Assembly: GCA_945870175.1 (NCBI GenBank)
Contig: CAMBRJ010000007.1
Location: 1 to 24,933, forward strand
Length of the DNA stretch: 24,933 bases
Source of the DNA: Gemmatimonas phototrophica
Lineage (GTDB): Bacteria; Gemmatimonadota; Gemmatimonadetes; Gemmatimonadales; Gemmatimonadaceae
Direction of reading: 5' to 3'
Shown here: piece after piece, positions 1 through 7,748 of the stretch
Layout: every line of letters starts with the position of its first letter
Position numbering within the stretch: position 1 is the first letter of the stretch
Position numbers and translations under genes: made by a program
The notes under the pieces: generated by a model
What the model was told of the DNA's origin: nothing
What the model saw: only the letters and a program-made list of their open reading frames with translations
Database searches by the model: none

Positions 1-1
1 C

Positions 2-1168
2 AAAGTGGGCGACAGCGAGTCGCTGGTCAAAGCCATCAGTGAGGCCGACATCCGCCGTTTTGTCGACATGACCGGTGATGACAATCCGCTGCATGTGGAT
101 GCCGGGTATGCCAGCAGTACGCCATTTAAGGAAGTGGTGGTGCATGGCATGCTGGGCGCGTCATTCATCTCCACCGTCATCGGCACCAAGTTGCCGGGGC
201 CTGGTGCGTTGTGGGTGTCGCAGTCCATGGAATTTCATCTGCCCGTGCGTCTCGGCGACACGATCACGGTCACCTGCACCGTGCTCGCGAAACACGAGCG
301 CGATCGATTGCTCGACTTGGCAACCCGCATCGTGAACCAACATGGGCACGTCGTGCTGAGCGGGCACGGCAAGGTCAAGGTGCTGGAGCCGCCCAAAGCA
401 GAGGTGGTGGACGCCGCGGGCCCGCTCAAGGTCGCGGTGGTGACGGGAGGTGCCGGTGGCATCGGCCGCGTGATTTGCCAGCGCTTGGCCGACGACGGCT
501 TTTGCGTGGTCGTCAACTACCACAGCGGCCGCGCGCAGGCGGAGAGCCTGGTGCAACGCGTCAGTAGCGGCGGCGCCGTGCGTGCCCTGGCCGTGCAAGC
601 CGATGTGTCGCAGCCTGCCGGCGTGGAGCAGCTGGTGGCAGCGGCCACGCGTGCGTTCGGCGGAATCAGTGTGCTCGTGAATGCCGCGTCGCCGCGCATC
701 GTGGCCAAGAGTCTCGACGAACTGCGCTGGGCCGATGTGCAGCAGCAGCTCGACGTCCAAGTCAAAAGCGCGTTGCTCATGGCGCAAGCCTGCAAGCCCG
801 CCATGATCGCGGCAGGGTATGGCCGCATCATCAACATTGGCTCGCAATCATGGGACGGCGTGCCAGTGCCGGGCTGGACCGCGTATGCGCTGGCCAAGGG
901 TGCGCTGGTAACGCTGACACACTATCTGGCCGCCGAGCTCGGGCCGGCGGGCATCACGGTCAACTGCGTGTCACCCGGGATGACGGACACCGCGTTCATC
1001 AGCGGGGTGTCGGAAAAGCAGCAGCTCATGGCGGCGCGCCAGATTCCGCTGCGCCGCTTAGGTGCGCCGTCGGACGTGGCCGCGGCCGTCGCATTTTTGG
1101 CGTCGGAGCAAGCGGCCTACATCACGGGGCAGAGTCTGCGCGTGAATGGTGGAGGCTCCATGTCATGA
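2..1168 (+). CDS. MaoC-like hydratase fused to SDR (FabG-like) reductase, 5'-partial
   Basis: The reading frame is open at the left edge. A GTG at 5 could start it, but MaoC proteins normally have a few residues before the KVGDS segment, so the true start is probably outside the window. Numbering from that GTG, residues 10-130 form a hot-dog domain with the hydratase signature GDDNPLH (25-30; Asp25 and His30 are the expected catalytic pair). Residues 138-387 are a classical short-chain dehydrogenase with the NAD(P) loop TGGAGGIG (147-154) and the catalytic YALAK (Tyr294, Lys298). Known relatives hydrate or dehydrate enoyl-acyl thioesters and reduce 3-oxoacyl thioesters. An enzyme with both would interconvert 3-oxo-, 3-hydroxy- and enoyl-acyl groups, here probably on the ACP encoded two genes downstream. 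The fused order is uncommon. The stop overlaps the next start (ATGA). The family call is firm; the substrate is inferred. Confidence 0.85.
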   Translation, partial: KVGDSESLVKAISEADIRRFVDMTGDDNPLHVDAGYASSTPFKEVVVHGMLGASFISTVIGTKLPGPGALWVSQSMEFHLPVRLGDTITVTCTVLAKHERDRLLDLATRIVNQHGHVVLSGHGKVKVLEPPKAEVVDAAGPLKVAVVTGGAGGIGRVICQRLADDGFCVVVNYHSGRAQAESLVQRVSSGGAVRALAVQADVSQPAGVEQLVAAATRAFGGISVLVNAASPRIVAKSLDELRWADVQQQLDVQVKSALLMAQACKPAMIAAGYGRIINIGSQSWDGVPVPGWTAYALAKGALVTLTHYLAAELGPAGITVNCVSPGMTDTAFISGVSEKQQLMAARQIPLRRLGAPSDVAAAVAFLASEQAAYITGQSLRVNGGGSMS

Positions 1169-2976
1169 CGGCAGCCGCGCTGGTCGCTCACGATGCCGCG
1201 CTCGCGGTGCTGCGCCGCTCGGACGCCAGCATGGCCGAGGTCATGGCAGCGATCACTACCCTCGATCGCAGCGATGCGCCGGGTCGCACGCACACCTTCG
1301 GCATCGCGTCCAACATCACGCTTGATCTGCTCGGCACCTACGTCCGCCGGTACGGCTATGTCGCCGGTGTACGCGTGGAGCTACTCAACGGGTCGTACGA
1401 CGATGTGTTGGGCGACGTGCAACGCTTCGTGGCCGCTGGTGTCGACACGGTGCTCATTGCGCCGTTCTTTGACAACCTGCAACCGGCATGGGAGTCACAG
1501 CTGCCGGCGTTGGACGCGACCGCCCGTCACGCGCCGGTTGCCGACTACTTGGCGCGGCTGGAGCTCGCGTTGATCCATGCCCAGGGCGTGGGGACGGTGC
1601 TGCTCGCTGGCAGCCACCCGTGGCACAGTCAGACGGCGGCGCTGGCGGATGGTGTGGTGGCCGCAGCCGTGCACGACTTCAATGCCGCGCTGCACGCGAT
1701 GGCCCATCGCCATGCCAATGTGCGCTATCTGGATACGCAAAGCCTGCTGATGCAGGTTGGCGCCGCCCAGGCCCTCGACGCCAGATTCTACCACCGCAGC
1801 AAAGCGCCGTACCGCGCGGCCTTCCTGAACTTGTGGGCGCGTCAGATCGACGCGGCCACGCGCAGTTTTGGCAGCGTGTTCTACAAAGTGCTGGTGCTGG
1901 ACTGTGACAACACGTTGTGGGGCGGCATTGTGGGCGAAGAGGGCGCACTTGGCGTCGCACTCGATCCCTACAACTATCCGGGTAATGTCTATTGGGCCGT
2001 GCAGCAGATGGTGCGCACGCTGGAGCAGCACGGCACGCTGCTCTGCCTGTGCAGCAAGAATAATCCGCAAGATGTGCAAGACGTCCTAGACACGAACCCG
2101 CACATGGTGCTGCGCGACGCGCACATTGTGGCCCGCCAAGTGAACTGGGACGACAAGCCAAGCAACCTACGTCGATTGGCACAGGCGTTGAACGTGGGCC
2201 TCGAGAGCATGGTGTTCGTAGATGACTCAGCCTTTGAGATTTCCGCCGTGCGCGAGCAATTGCCGCAGGTGCGAACGTTTCAGGTGCCCGCTCGCCTCAC
2301 GGACTATCCCGCCGTGATCCAAGAGATCAGTGCGTTGCTGATGGCCGGCGGCGTCAGTGCCGAGAGCCGTGCGAAGACGCTGCAGTACCGCGTGGTAGCG
2401 CAGGCGCAGGCCGAGCAAGCGGAGTTCGCCAGCCATGAGGACTACTTGCGCTCTTTGCAACTGCGCGTGCGGCTGTACCGGAATGCCCGAGAACAGATCA
2501 CACGCATCGTCGAGCTGGTGAACAAATCCAACCAGTTCAACATGACCACGCAGCGCTTGCAGGCGGGCGAGGTACAACGGTTGATGGACAGCCCCACGGC
2601 GACCGTGTACTCCTTCGCCGTGCATGACCGCTTGGCTGACCACGGCATCACGGGCGTGCTCATTACCGACGACGCGCCCGATGCTCCGGATGCGGTGCAG
2701 GTGCATTCGTTTTTGATGAGCTGTCGCGTGTTGGGGCGCGGCGTAGAGTTTTCGGTGTGGAACGCCGTACGCAATGATGCGCGGTCGCGCGGCAAACGGA
2801 TGCTCCACGCCGCGTACCTCCCCACGGCGAAGAATGCACAGGCGCTCGACTTCTTTGATCGTCTCGGTTTCACACGCACCGACGACGGCGGCGGCGACGG
2901 CAGTCGCCATTACCAGGCGGAGGTGGACACGGTCCACTTCGCCGACAGCAACTGGGTGGAGCTGAACGATGGTTGA
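1165..2976 (+). CDS. FkbH-like HAD-IIIC family protein (acyl/glyceryl loading onto ACP)
   Basis: This 603-residue protein has the three-part FkbH layout. Residues 1-235 resemble the N-terminal SGNH-like region. Next comes a HAD-IIIC phosphatase core with the nucleophile motif DCDNTLWGG (from Asp246), then CSKNNPQDV and FVDDSAFE. The last third is GNAT-like (NKSNQFNMTT, then FLMSCRVLGRGVE). Characterised FkbH proteins take 1,3-bisphosphoglycerate, dephosphorylate it and load a glyceryl unit on an ACP. Relatives also sit in surface-sugar and flagellin-glycan clusters, where the role is less clear. I start at ATG 1165, which overlaps the preceding stop as ATGA. The same frame is open back to about 850, but that stretch lies wholly inside the SDR gene and matches nothing. 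The downstream ACP is the natural partner. The family call is firm, but glyceryl loading is an inference. Confidence 0.88.
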   Translation: MTAAALVAHDAALAVLRRSDASMAEVMAAITTLDRSDAPGRTHTFGIASNITLDLLGTYVRRYGYVAGVRVELLNGSYDDVLGDVQRFVAAGVDTVLIAPFFDNLQPAWESQLPALDATARHAPVADYLARLELALIHAQGVGTVLLAGSHPWHSQTAALADGVVAAAVHDFNAALHAMAHRHANVRYLDTQSLLMQVGAAQALDARFYHRSKAPYRAAFLNLWARQIDAATRSFGSVFYKVLVLDCDNTLWGGIVGEEGALGVALDPYNYPGNVYWAVQQMVRTLEQHGTLLCLCSKNNPQDVQDVLDTNPHMVLRDAHIVARQVNWDDKPSNLRRLAQALNVGLESMVFVDDSAFEISAVREQLPQVRTFQVPARLTDYPAVIQEISALLMAGGVSAESRAKTLQYRVVAQAQAEQAEFASHEDYLRSLQLRVRLYRNAREQITRIVELVNKSNQFNMTTQRLQAGEVQRLMDSPTATVYSFAVHDRLADHGITGVLITDDAPDAPDAVQVHSFLMSCRVLGRGVEFSVWNAVRNDARSRGKRMLHAAYLPTAKNAQALDFFDRLGFTRTDDGGGDGSRHYQAEVDTVHFADSNWVELNDG

Positions 2977-3205
2977 TGCCGCGCGTGTGAGAACCATTAT
3001 GGCGTCGGTGCTGGAGATCGATCCCGGCACCATTACCGACAGCGCGAGTATGGACACCGTTCCCAGTTGGGATTCGCTGCGCCATATGAATCTGGTGCTG
3101 GCGCTGGAGGAGGGCTTCGGCGTCTCCTTCCCCGATGACGACGCGGCCAACGCCACCTCGTACGCGCTGATTACGCTGGTGTTGAACGAACTGGTGGCGG
3201 GCTGA
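2969..3205 (+). CDS. Acyl carrier protein
   Basis: This 78-residue protein has the length and helical pattern of a stand-alone ACP. The phosphopantetheine attachment site is Ser36 in the motif WDSLRHMNLVLALEE, preceded by the usual acidic stretch. The start ATG lies inside the last codons of the FkbH-like gene (8-base overlap), so the two are almost certainly translationally coupled. The placement suggests a carrier dedicated to this pathway rather than the housekeeping fatty-acid ACP. It would carry the acyl group shaped by the MaoC-SDR fusion, the FkbH-like protein and/or the AMP ligase before transfer to a sugar amine. A phosphopantetheinyl transferase is not encoded in the window. The identification is secure; which acyl group it carries is unknown. 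Confidence 0.9.
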   Translation: MVDAARVRTIMASVLEIDPGTITDSASMDTVPSWDSLRHMNLVLALEEGFGVSFPDDDAANATSYALITLVLNELVAG

Positions 3206-3208
3206 TTT

Positions 3209-4549
3209 ATGGATTGGATGCGTACACGATTCGACAGCGCGCCAGACGGCACGCTGGCTTTTGTTCACCAAGGGCGCGGCACCAGCTATGCCGACCTCTC
3301 GCGCAGTATCGACGCGTGCGCCACCGCGTTGCGTACCGGTGGCGTGCAGAGTGGCGACACCGTGCTGGTCGTCGCGGACTATTCGCCCACGGTGTTTGCC
3401 ATGCTGTTGGCGTTGGCCTCGTTGGCGTGCACCGTCGTGCCCATGACGCGCAGCTCCGTCGTGGAAGTCGACGACGCGGTCGCGATCTCTGGACAAGACC
3501 ACTGCGTGCGATTTCACGCGGATGGCGTGCAGTGGGAGCTCGAAACGCACCACGTGCCCTGCCCCAACGATCTGCTGCGCCAGTTTCGCGCCGGCGGCCG
3601 CGCGGGCCTGGTCTTGTTCTCCTCCGGATCGACGGGCAAACCCAAAGGCATGCTGCATGACTTTGGGCGTGTGATGGACAAGTTTCGTGTGGCACGCACA
3701 CCGGTGGTGGCGATTCCGTTCTTGATGCTGGACCACTTCGGCGGCATCAATACCTTACTCGCGATCACCGCCAGTCTCGGCACCGTGGTCACCACGGAGA
3801 ACCGTGCCATTGCCACGATTTGCGAAGCCATTCAGAACCACCGCATTGATCTCCTGCCGACCACGCCGTCGTTCTTGACGCTATTAGCGGCCAGCGATCT
3901 GAGCCAGAAGTACGATCTGACGTCGCTGAAACGGATCACGTACGGCACGGAAACCATGCCGCAGGCCACGCTCGACCGTATTCGGTCGCGATTTCCTGAT
4001 GTGGAATTGCAGCAAACGTATGGGCTGTCGGAGGTGGGCGTGCTGCGCTCGAAGTCTCGCGCCGATGGCTCCCTGTGGGTGCAGATTGGCGGCGCGGGAT
4101 TCGAAACGCAGGTGCGCGACGATATCCTCTGGATACGCTCCGAATACCGCATGGTGGGTTACCTCAATGCGCCGTCCGGCTTCGATGCCGATGGATGGTT
4201 CAACACGCAGGACCGCGTCGAGGTGGATGGCGACTACTTCCGCATCCTTGGGCGCGTCACCGACCTGATTAATGTGGGTGGGCAGAAGGTGTACCCAGCC
4301 GAGGTGGAAGACGTGATTTTGACCTTGCCCAACATCACGGATGTCGTCGTCACGGGCGAACCGCACGCACTGTTGGGGCACATCGTGGTCGCCAAGGTCG
4401 TGCTGGCTGAGCCCGAGGAGGCGGATGCGCTGCGCCTGCGTATTCGTAAAGCCTGCCAAGCCAAACTCAGCGCATTCAAAGTGCCAGCAAAAGTATTGCT
4501 GCTCGAGCACGATGCCTACACCGTCCGCTTCAAGAAGGTGCTCCGATGA
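3209..4549 (+). CDS. AMP-forming acyl-CoA/acyl-ACP ligase (ANL superfamily)
   Basis: This adenylating enzyme of 446 residues has the ANL P-loop SSGSTGKPKG (138-147), the A5-type motif QTYGLSEVG, the A7/A8 region QDRVEVDGDYFRILGRVTDLINVGG, and the C-terminal lysine context FKKVLR (Lys443). These support activation of a carboxylate as acyl-AMP and its transfer to a thiol. The protein is shorter than typical acyl-CoA ligases (about 500-550), mostly at the N-terminus, as is common for ligases that load a nearby carrier protein. It begins three bases after the ACP stop. The likely role is to charge the ACP with a free acid, as a second route besides the FkbH-like protein. Substrate specificity cannot be read from the sequence. 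Confidence 0.88.
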   Translation: MDWMRTRFDSAPDGTLAFVHQGRGTSYADLSRSIDACATALRTGGVQSGDTVLVVADYSPTVFAMLLALASLACTVVPMTRSSVVEVDDAVAISGQDHCVRFHADGVQWELETHHVPCPNDLLRQFRAGGRAGLVLFSSGSTGKPKGMLHDFGRVMDKFRVARTPVVAIPFLMLDHFGGINTLLAITASLGTVVTTENRAIATICEAIQNHRIDLLPTTPSFLTLLAASDLSQKYDLTSLKRITYGTETMPQATLDRIRSRFPDVELQQTYGLSEVGVLRSKSRADGSLWVQIGGAGFETQVRDDILWIRSEYRMVGYLNAPSGFDADGWFNTQDRVEVDGDYFRILGRVTDLINVGGQKVYPAEVEDVILTLPNITDVVVTGEPHALLGHIVVAKVVLAEPEEADALRLRIRKACQAKLSAFKVPAKVLLLEHDAYTVRFKKVLR

Positions 4550-4971
4550 CCGGAGACGCCATGAGCATTGCCGACTGCCGCATCATTGACTTGCCCATTA
4601 TCAAAGACCCGCGCGGCAACCTGACGTTCGTGGAATCCAACAATCAGATTCCTTTTGGCATTGAACGGGTCTACTACCTGTACGACGTACCGGGCGGCTC
4701 AGAGCGCGGCGGCCACGCGCACAAGGGATTGAGCCAGTTCATCATCGCCATGTCGGGCAGTTTTGACGTGGTGCTGGACGACGGCAAGAACAAGAAACGC
4801 GTACATCTGAATCGTTCGTTCCAAGGCCTCTACGTGTGCCCGATGATGTGGCGCGAGTTGGACAATTTTTCTTCGCACTCGGTCTGCATGGTGTTGGCGT
4901 CGCAGAAGTACGATGAAGCCGACTACTACCGTGACTACGGCGAATTCATGCGCGCTCGGTGGGGCACATGA
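4546..4971 (+). CDS. fdtA: FdtA/QdtA-type dTDP-4-oxo-6-deoxyglucose 3,4-ketoisomerase (WxcM-like cupin)
   Basis: This is a single-domain cupin of about 140 residues. It has hallmarks of sugar 3,4-ketoisomerases: DPRGNLTFVE, then YYLYDVPGGSERGGHAHK with the catalytic-site pair His57 and His59 and an Arg just before. FdtA converts dTDP-4-keto-6-deoxyglucose to the 3-keto isomer, the substrate for a 3-aminotransferase. FdtA versus QdtA (galacto or gluco product) cannot be told with confidence from the sequence. ATG 4546 overlaps the preceding stop (ATGA). A second ATG at 4561 has a GGAG at 4552-4555 with good spacing and fits the usual short N-terminus, so either start is possible. RmlA/RmlB, which supply the substrate, are not in the window. 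The next gene is the expected aminotransferase. Confidence 0.88.
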   Translation: MTGDAMSIADCRIIDLPIIKDPRGNLTFVESNNQIPFGIERVYYLYDVPGGSERGGHAHKGLSQFIIAMSGSFDVVLDDGKNKKRVHLNRSFQGLYVCPMMWRELDNFSSHSVCMVLASQKYDEADYYRDYGEFMRARWGT

Positions 4972-6059
4972 TGGACTTCTTGAACCTGAAGCGCGTCAAC
5001 GCGCCCCATGCCGACGCGATCGCCACGGGCATCGCCCGCGTGCTCGACTCGGGCTGGTACGTGCTCGGCAAAGAGTGCGACGCCTTTGAGGCCGAGTTTG
5101 CGGCCTACTGCGAGGTCGACCACTGCGTCAGTGTCGCCAATGGGCTCGATGCGCTGCACCTCATACTGCGCGCGTACGGGATCGGGGTGGGCGACGAAGT
5201 CATCGTCCCTTCGCACACGTTCATTGCCACGTGGCTGGCCGTGAGCCACGTGGGCGCGACGCCAGTGCCGGTGGAGGCGGACGCTGAAACGTTCACCCTG
5301 AACGCATCACTGATCGAGGCCGCCATCACGCCTCGCACCCGCGCCATCATGCCGGTGCATTTGTATGGCCAGCCCGCCGAGATGGACGCGATCAATGCCA
5401 TCGCGGCCGCCCGTGGCCTTCGTGTGATTGAAGACGCTGCGCAAGCCCACGGTGCGCGCTACCACGGAAAGCGCGCGGGCAGCCTAGGCGACGCGGCAGG
5501 CTTCAGCTTCTACCCCGGCAAGAATCTCGGGGCCTTGGGCGACGGCGGTGCCATCACCACCAACGACGCCGCATTGGCAGCGACCGTACGAGAGCTTCGC
5601 AACTACGGATCGAAAGTCAAATACCAGCATGACGTGGCTGGTGTGAACTCGCGCTTGGACGAAATTCAAGCCGCCGTACTGCGGGCCAAACTGCCGCATC
5701 TGGACGCCGAGAACGCCGCCCGCGCCGCCGTGGCCGCTCAGTACATCGACGCGTTTCGCGGCAGTTGCGTCGCCGCGCCGGTCGTACCCGCCGGCACCGA
5801 GCCGGTCTGGCACCTGTTCGTGGTGCGCTGCCCAGAGCGGGACGGCCTGCAAGCGCATTTAAATCAACGACAGATCGGCACCATGCTGCACTACCCGCGC
5901 GCCTGCCACTTACAAGGCGCGTATGCGAGTGAGCACTGGCCACCGTTACCCGTGGCGGAGCGCTTGCAGTCTGAGATCCTGAGTTTGCCGATTGCCCCGT
6001 ACATGACGACGGGCGACGTGCAGGCCGTGGTCGATGCCGTTCGGAGTTTCTACGAATAG
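4968..6059 (+). CDS. fdtB: DegT/DnrJ/EryC1 PLP-dependent nucleotide-sugar 3-aminotransferase (FdtB-like)
   Basis: This 363-residue sugar aminotransferase starts at ATG 4968, overlapping the fdtA stop by four bases (ATG 4971 is an alternative). It opens with the family-typical DFLNLKRVN and LDSGWYVLGKE. The PLP lysine is Lys185 in FYPGKNLGALGDGG, and the pyridine-binding aspartate lies in IEDAAQAHGARY. RNYGSKVKY and NSRLDEIQAA are also conserved. Members use PLP and glutamate to aminate a keto sugar nucleotide. Following an FdtA-type isomerase directly, this one most likely makes dTDP-3-amino-3,6-dideoxy-hexose (Fuc3N or Qui3N). It ends the + strand cassette and converges on fliW with only 32 bases between them. 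The family is certain; the 3-amino product follows from context. Confidence 0.88.
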   Translation: MMDFLNLKRVNAPHADAIATGIARVLDSGWYVLGKECDAFEAEFAAYCEVDHCVSVANGLDALHLILRAYGIGVGDEVIVPSHTFIATWLAVSHVGATPVPVEADAETFTLNASLIEAAITPRTRAIMPVHLYGQPAEMDAINAIAAARGLRVIEDAAQAHGARYHGKRAGSLGDAAGFSFYPGKNLGALGDGGAITTNDAALAATVRELRNYGSKVKYQHDVAGVNSRLDEIQAAVLRAKLPHLDAENAARAAVAAQYIDAFRGSCVAAPVVPAGTEPVWHLFVVRCPERDGLQAHLNQRQIGTMLHYPRACHLQGAYASEHWPPLPVAERLQSEILSLPIAPYMTTGDVQAVVDAVRSFYE

Positions 6060-6068
6060 CGCCACACA

Positions 6069-6087
6069 CGCGCGCCACGCTCGCGCG
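6069..6087. terminator. GC-rich hairpin in the convergent gap
   Basis: A perfect 6-bp stem CGCGCG, a 7-base loop CCACGCT and CGCGCG fill most of the 32-base gap between the converging aminotransferase and fliW genes. A bidirectional transcription stop would be useful here. There is no T-tract on either side and the arms are low-complexity CG alternation, so the call is weak. Confidence 0.3.
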
Positions 6088-6091
6088 CTAC

Positions 6092-6598
6092 TTACACCAA
6101 TCGCAGCCCGTCTTCCTGCGCCGGATACGCCGCCAGATCCATCGGTTCCTGCAGCGCATACTGCTCGTCGCGATTGACCACCTGCCGCGCGAGTCCCTTG
6201 CTGATATTGAACACGATCGGCGCGCGGAAATTCCCGGTCACCGGCTCGCCCGTGGTCATCGGCAGCGCGACCATCACCAGCGCCAGGGCGTCGGTGGGGT
6301 CCACGATCTGCAGCGCCGCGCGCTCCGACTCTCCGAGATCGATGCCGTAGTCGGCGTGTCCGACGAACGGATCGGCGAGCACGAAGGTGGTCTGCGGCTC
6401 GTCGAGCGAGAGCAGCCACCAGAGTCCCTGACGCGCCGCGGGCAGAAGGGCGTAGGCGGTACGATCGGGGAAGCCCCGCAACGCTTCCGTGAAATGCATC
6501 ACGGCGTCTCCGCTCACTTCGATCGTGCCAATGGCCGGTGACGTGATTGTGTACGTCGTGGTGCTGCGATCCTGCTGGTCCATGACGGCGTGACTCAT
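6092..6598 (-). CDS. fliW: Flagellar assembly factor FliW
   Basis: This protein of 168 residues shows the FliW pattern: an early beta-rich segment, ALRGFPDRTAYALLP, LLSLDEPQTTFVLADPF, then TGNFRAPIVFNISKGLARQVV. FliW binds flagellin and, in other bacteria, the translational repressor CsrA, coupling flagellin supply to its export. The frame reaches TTG 6607, which overlaps the flgL stop. ATG 6598, five bases after that stop, is the first ATG and is used here. The gene is the second of a two-gene unit behind flgL and should share the sigma-28-like promoter at 7582-7608. No csrA is seen beside it, unlike many flgL-fliW-csrA clusters. The call is firm from the two conserved blocks. Confidence 0.9.
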   Translation of the reverse strand: MSHAVMDQQDRSTTTYTITSPAIGTIEVSGDAVMHFTEALRGFPDRTAYALLPAARQGLWWLLSLDEPQTTFVLADPFVGHADYGIDLGESERAALQIVDPTDALALVMVALPMTTGEPVTGNFRAPIVFNISKGLARQVVNRDEQYALQEPMDLAAYPAQEDGLRLV

Positions 6599-6603
6599 CA
6601 ACG

Positions 6604-7512
6604 TCAAAGGTAATTGGCCAGGCTGAGTCCGAGGATGCGCGAAGTCGCGCTCATCGCTGCCTGATACAGTGTCTGCTTGCCTACGAGTTCGATCATCGCC
6701 TTGTCCACTTCCGTGTCGCGCAAGTCGGAACGGAACGTCTTGAGGTCCAACTCCATCAAATTGAGATTGACCGTAGCCATTTCCAATTCGTTGATGCGCG
6801 CGCCCTGCGTGCCGATCAACGACTGTACATTGCTATTCGCCGTGGTGATGCGGTCTGCCGCGGCCTGAATCGCCGTGGGATCATTGTTGCCGAGGGCCGT
6901 CGACAGCGCACGCAGCGCCTCGAGCGCATCGGTATCGAGGAACACTTGCGTGCCGTTGTGCGTGGGCGTGACGAAGGTGTTGTCCCCGATCTCGAGCGTG
7001 ATGTTTCCGCTCGGATTGACCGGATTGCCTGCCAGCGTCAACCCCGAGAAGCTGCCGATCGCCGGTGCGGGCGTGGCGAACGGGGCTTCTCCGGCGCGAT
7101 TGCCGCCGAACAGATATTCGTCGCCAATGCGCGTGTTACCAAGGTTCGACGCGAAGTTGATGAGCTGATCCACTTCGGCCTTCACGATGAGGCGCGACTG
7201 TGCGTTGGCGGTGCCGCTCGCCTGCCCGATGCCCAGCTCGATGCCACGCGTGAGCGCGTTCGTGAGCTGGTCGAGCACGTTTTCCTCGGCGGAGGCACGG
7301 GCCACGCCGCTGTCCACATTGCGCTTGAACTGCGAGAGCGCGCGCATCGAACTACCGATGCGTACGAGTTCACCGCCGCTCGTGGGGTTGTCGGACATCT
7401 TCCGCAGGCGAATGCCGGACGAAATGTCATCCCGAACGCGATCGAGCCCCTGCAGGTTGCTCTGCAGGCGCGATTGGCTGTTCCGGCTGATGATGGAATT
7501 GGTGACGCGCAT
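6604..7512 (-). CDS. flgL: Flagellar hook-filament junction protein FlgL (HAP3)
   Basis: This 302-residue flagellin-like protein starts MRVTNSIISRNSQSRLQ, has ISSGIRLRKMSDNPTSG, and ends with the flagellin-type helix VDKAMIELVGKQTLYQAAMSATSRIL. FlgL joins the hook-associated FlgK to the filament, outside the cell. The frame extends to GTG 7560, but family alignment fits ATG 7512, which has an AGG at suitable distance. The length is normal for FlgL. Flagellin itself is excluded because the central part is short and lacks the flagellin N-terminal motif set. Its usual partner flgK is not beside it and must lie elsewhere. The gene is divergent from the response regulator at 7749, and fliW follows it. 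Confidence 0.92.
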   Translation of the reverse strand: MRVTNSIISRNSQSRLQSNLQGLDRVRDDISSGIRLRKMSDNPTSGGELVRIGSSMRALSQFKRNVDSGVARASAEENVLDQLTNALTRGIELGIGQASGTANAQSRLIVKAEVDQLINFASNLGNTRIGDEYLFGGNRAGEAPFATPAPAIGSFSGLTLAGNPVNPSGNITLEIGDNTFVTPTHNGTQVFLDTDALEALRALSTALGNNDPTAIQAAADRITTANSNVQSLIGTQGARINELEMATVNLNLMELDLKTFRSDLRDTEVDKAMIELVGKQTLYQAAMSATSRILGLSLANYL

Positions 7513-7581
7513 CTGACCTGGGGATTCGGTGACCGTTACATCCCAGAAGGGTTGCAACACGGTGCCGGCACTCGTCTACCA

Positions 7582-7608
7582 GTATCGGACGGCTAGACCC
7601 ATCCTTTA
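7582..7608 (-). promoter_or_regulatory. Sigma-28 (FliA)-type promoter for flgL-fliW
   Basis: Read on the minus strand, TAAAGGAT (7608-7601), an 11-base spacer and TCCGATAC (7589-7582) match the FliA consensus TAAAGTTT-N11-GCCGATAA at 6 of 8 positions in each element with exact spacing. Transcription would start near 7575, giving a leader of about 63 bases before the flgL ATG. Late flagellar genes such as flgL are classic FliA targets. Confidence 0.72.
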
Positions 7609-7748
7609 GCAACGCGAGCCGTTCCGTGAGGTGGCGCGCCTTTTCCCTCTTGTTTTACCGGGAAAGCGGCTAATTTTGCCGGGTTGCCCGTTCCGGTGCC
7701 ATAGTTTGGTACCCGCTTAACGACCTTTTGCCCCTGTATTGCTCCGCC

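Noticed and set aside
850..1164. Upstream extension of the FkbH-like frame giving a 708-residue protein
   Set aside because: The extra 105 residues lie entirely inside the SDR gene, are Arg/Gly-rich out-of-frame sequence, and ATG 1165 with an ATGA overlap fits the family start.
2227..3252. 341-codon minus-strand frame across the FkbH and ACP genes
   Set aside because: It overlaps three genes with clear motifs on the plus strand and shows no domain of its own.
7609..7748. Sigma-70-like promoter for the response regulator (TTGCCG with a CATAGT about 18 bases on)
   Set aside because: Only 4 of 6 bases match in each element, which is not more than expected by chance in this region.
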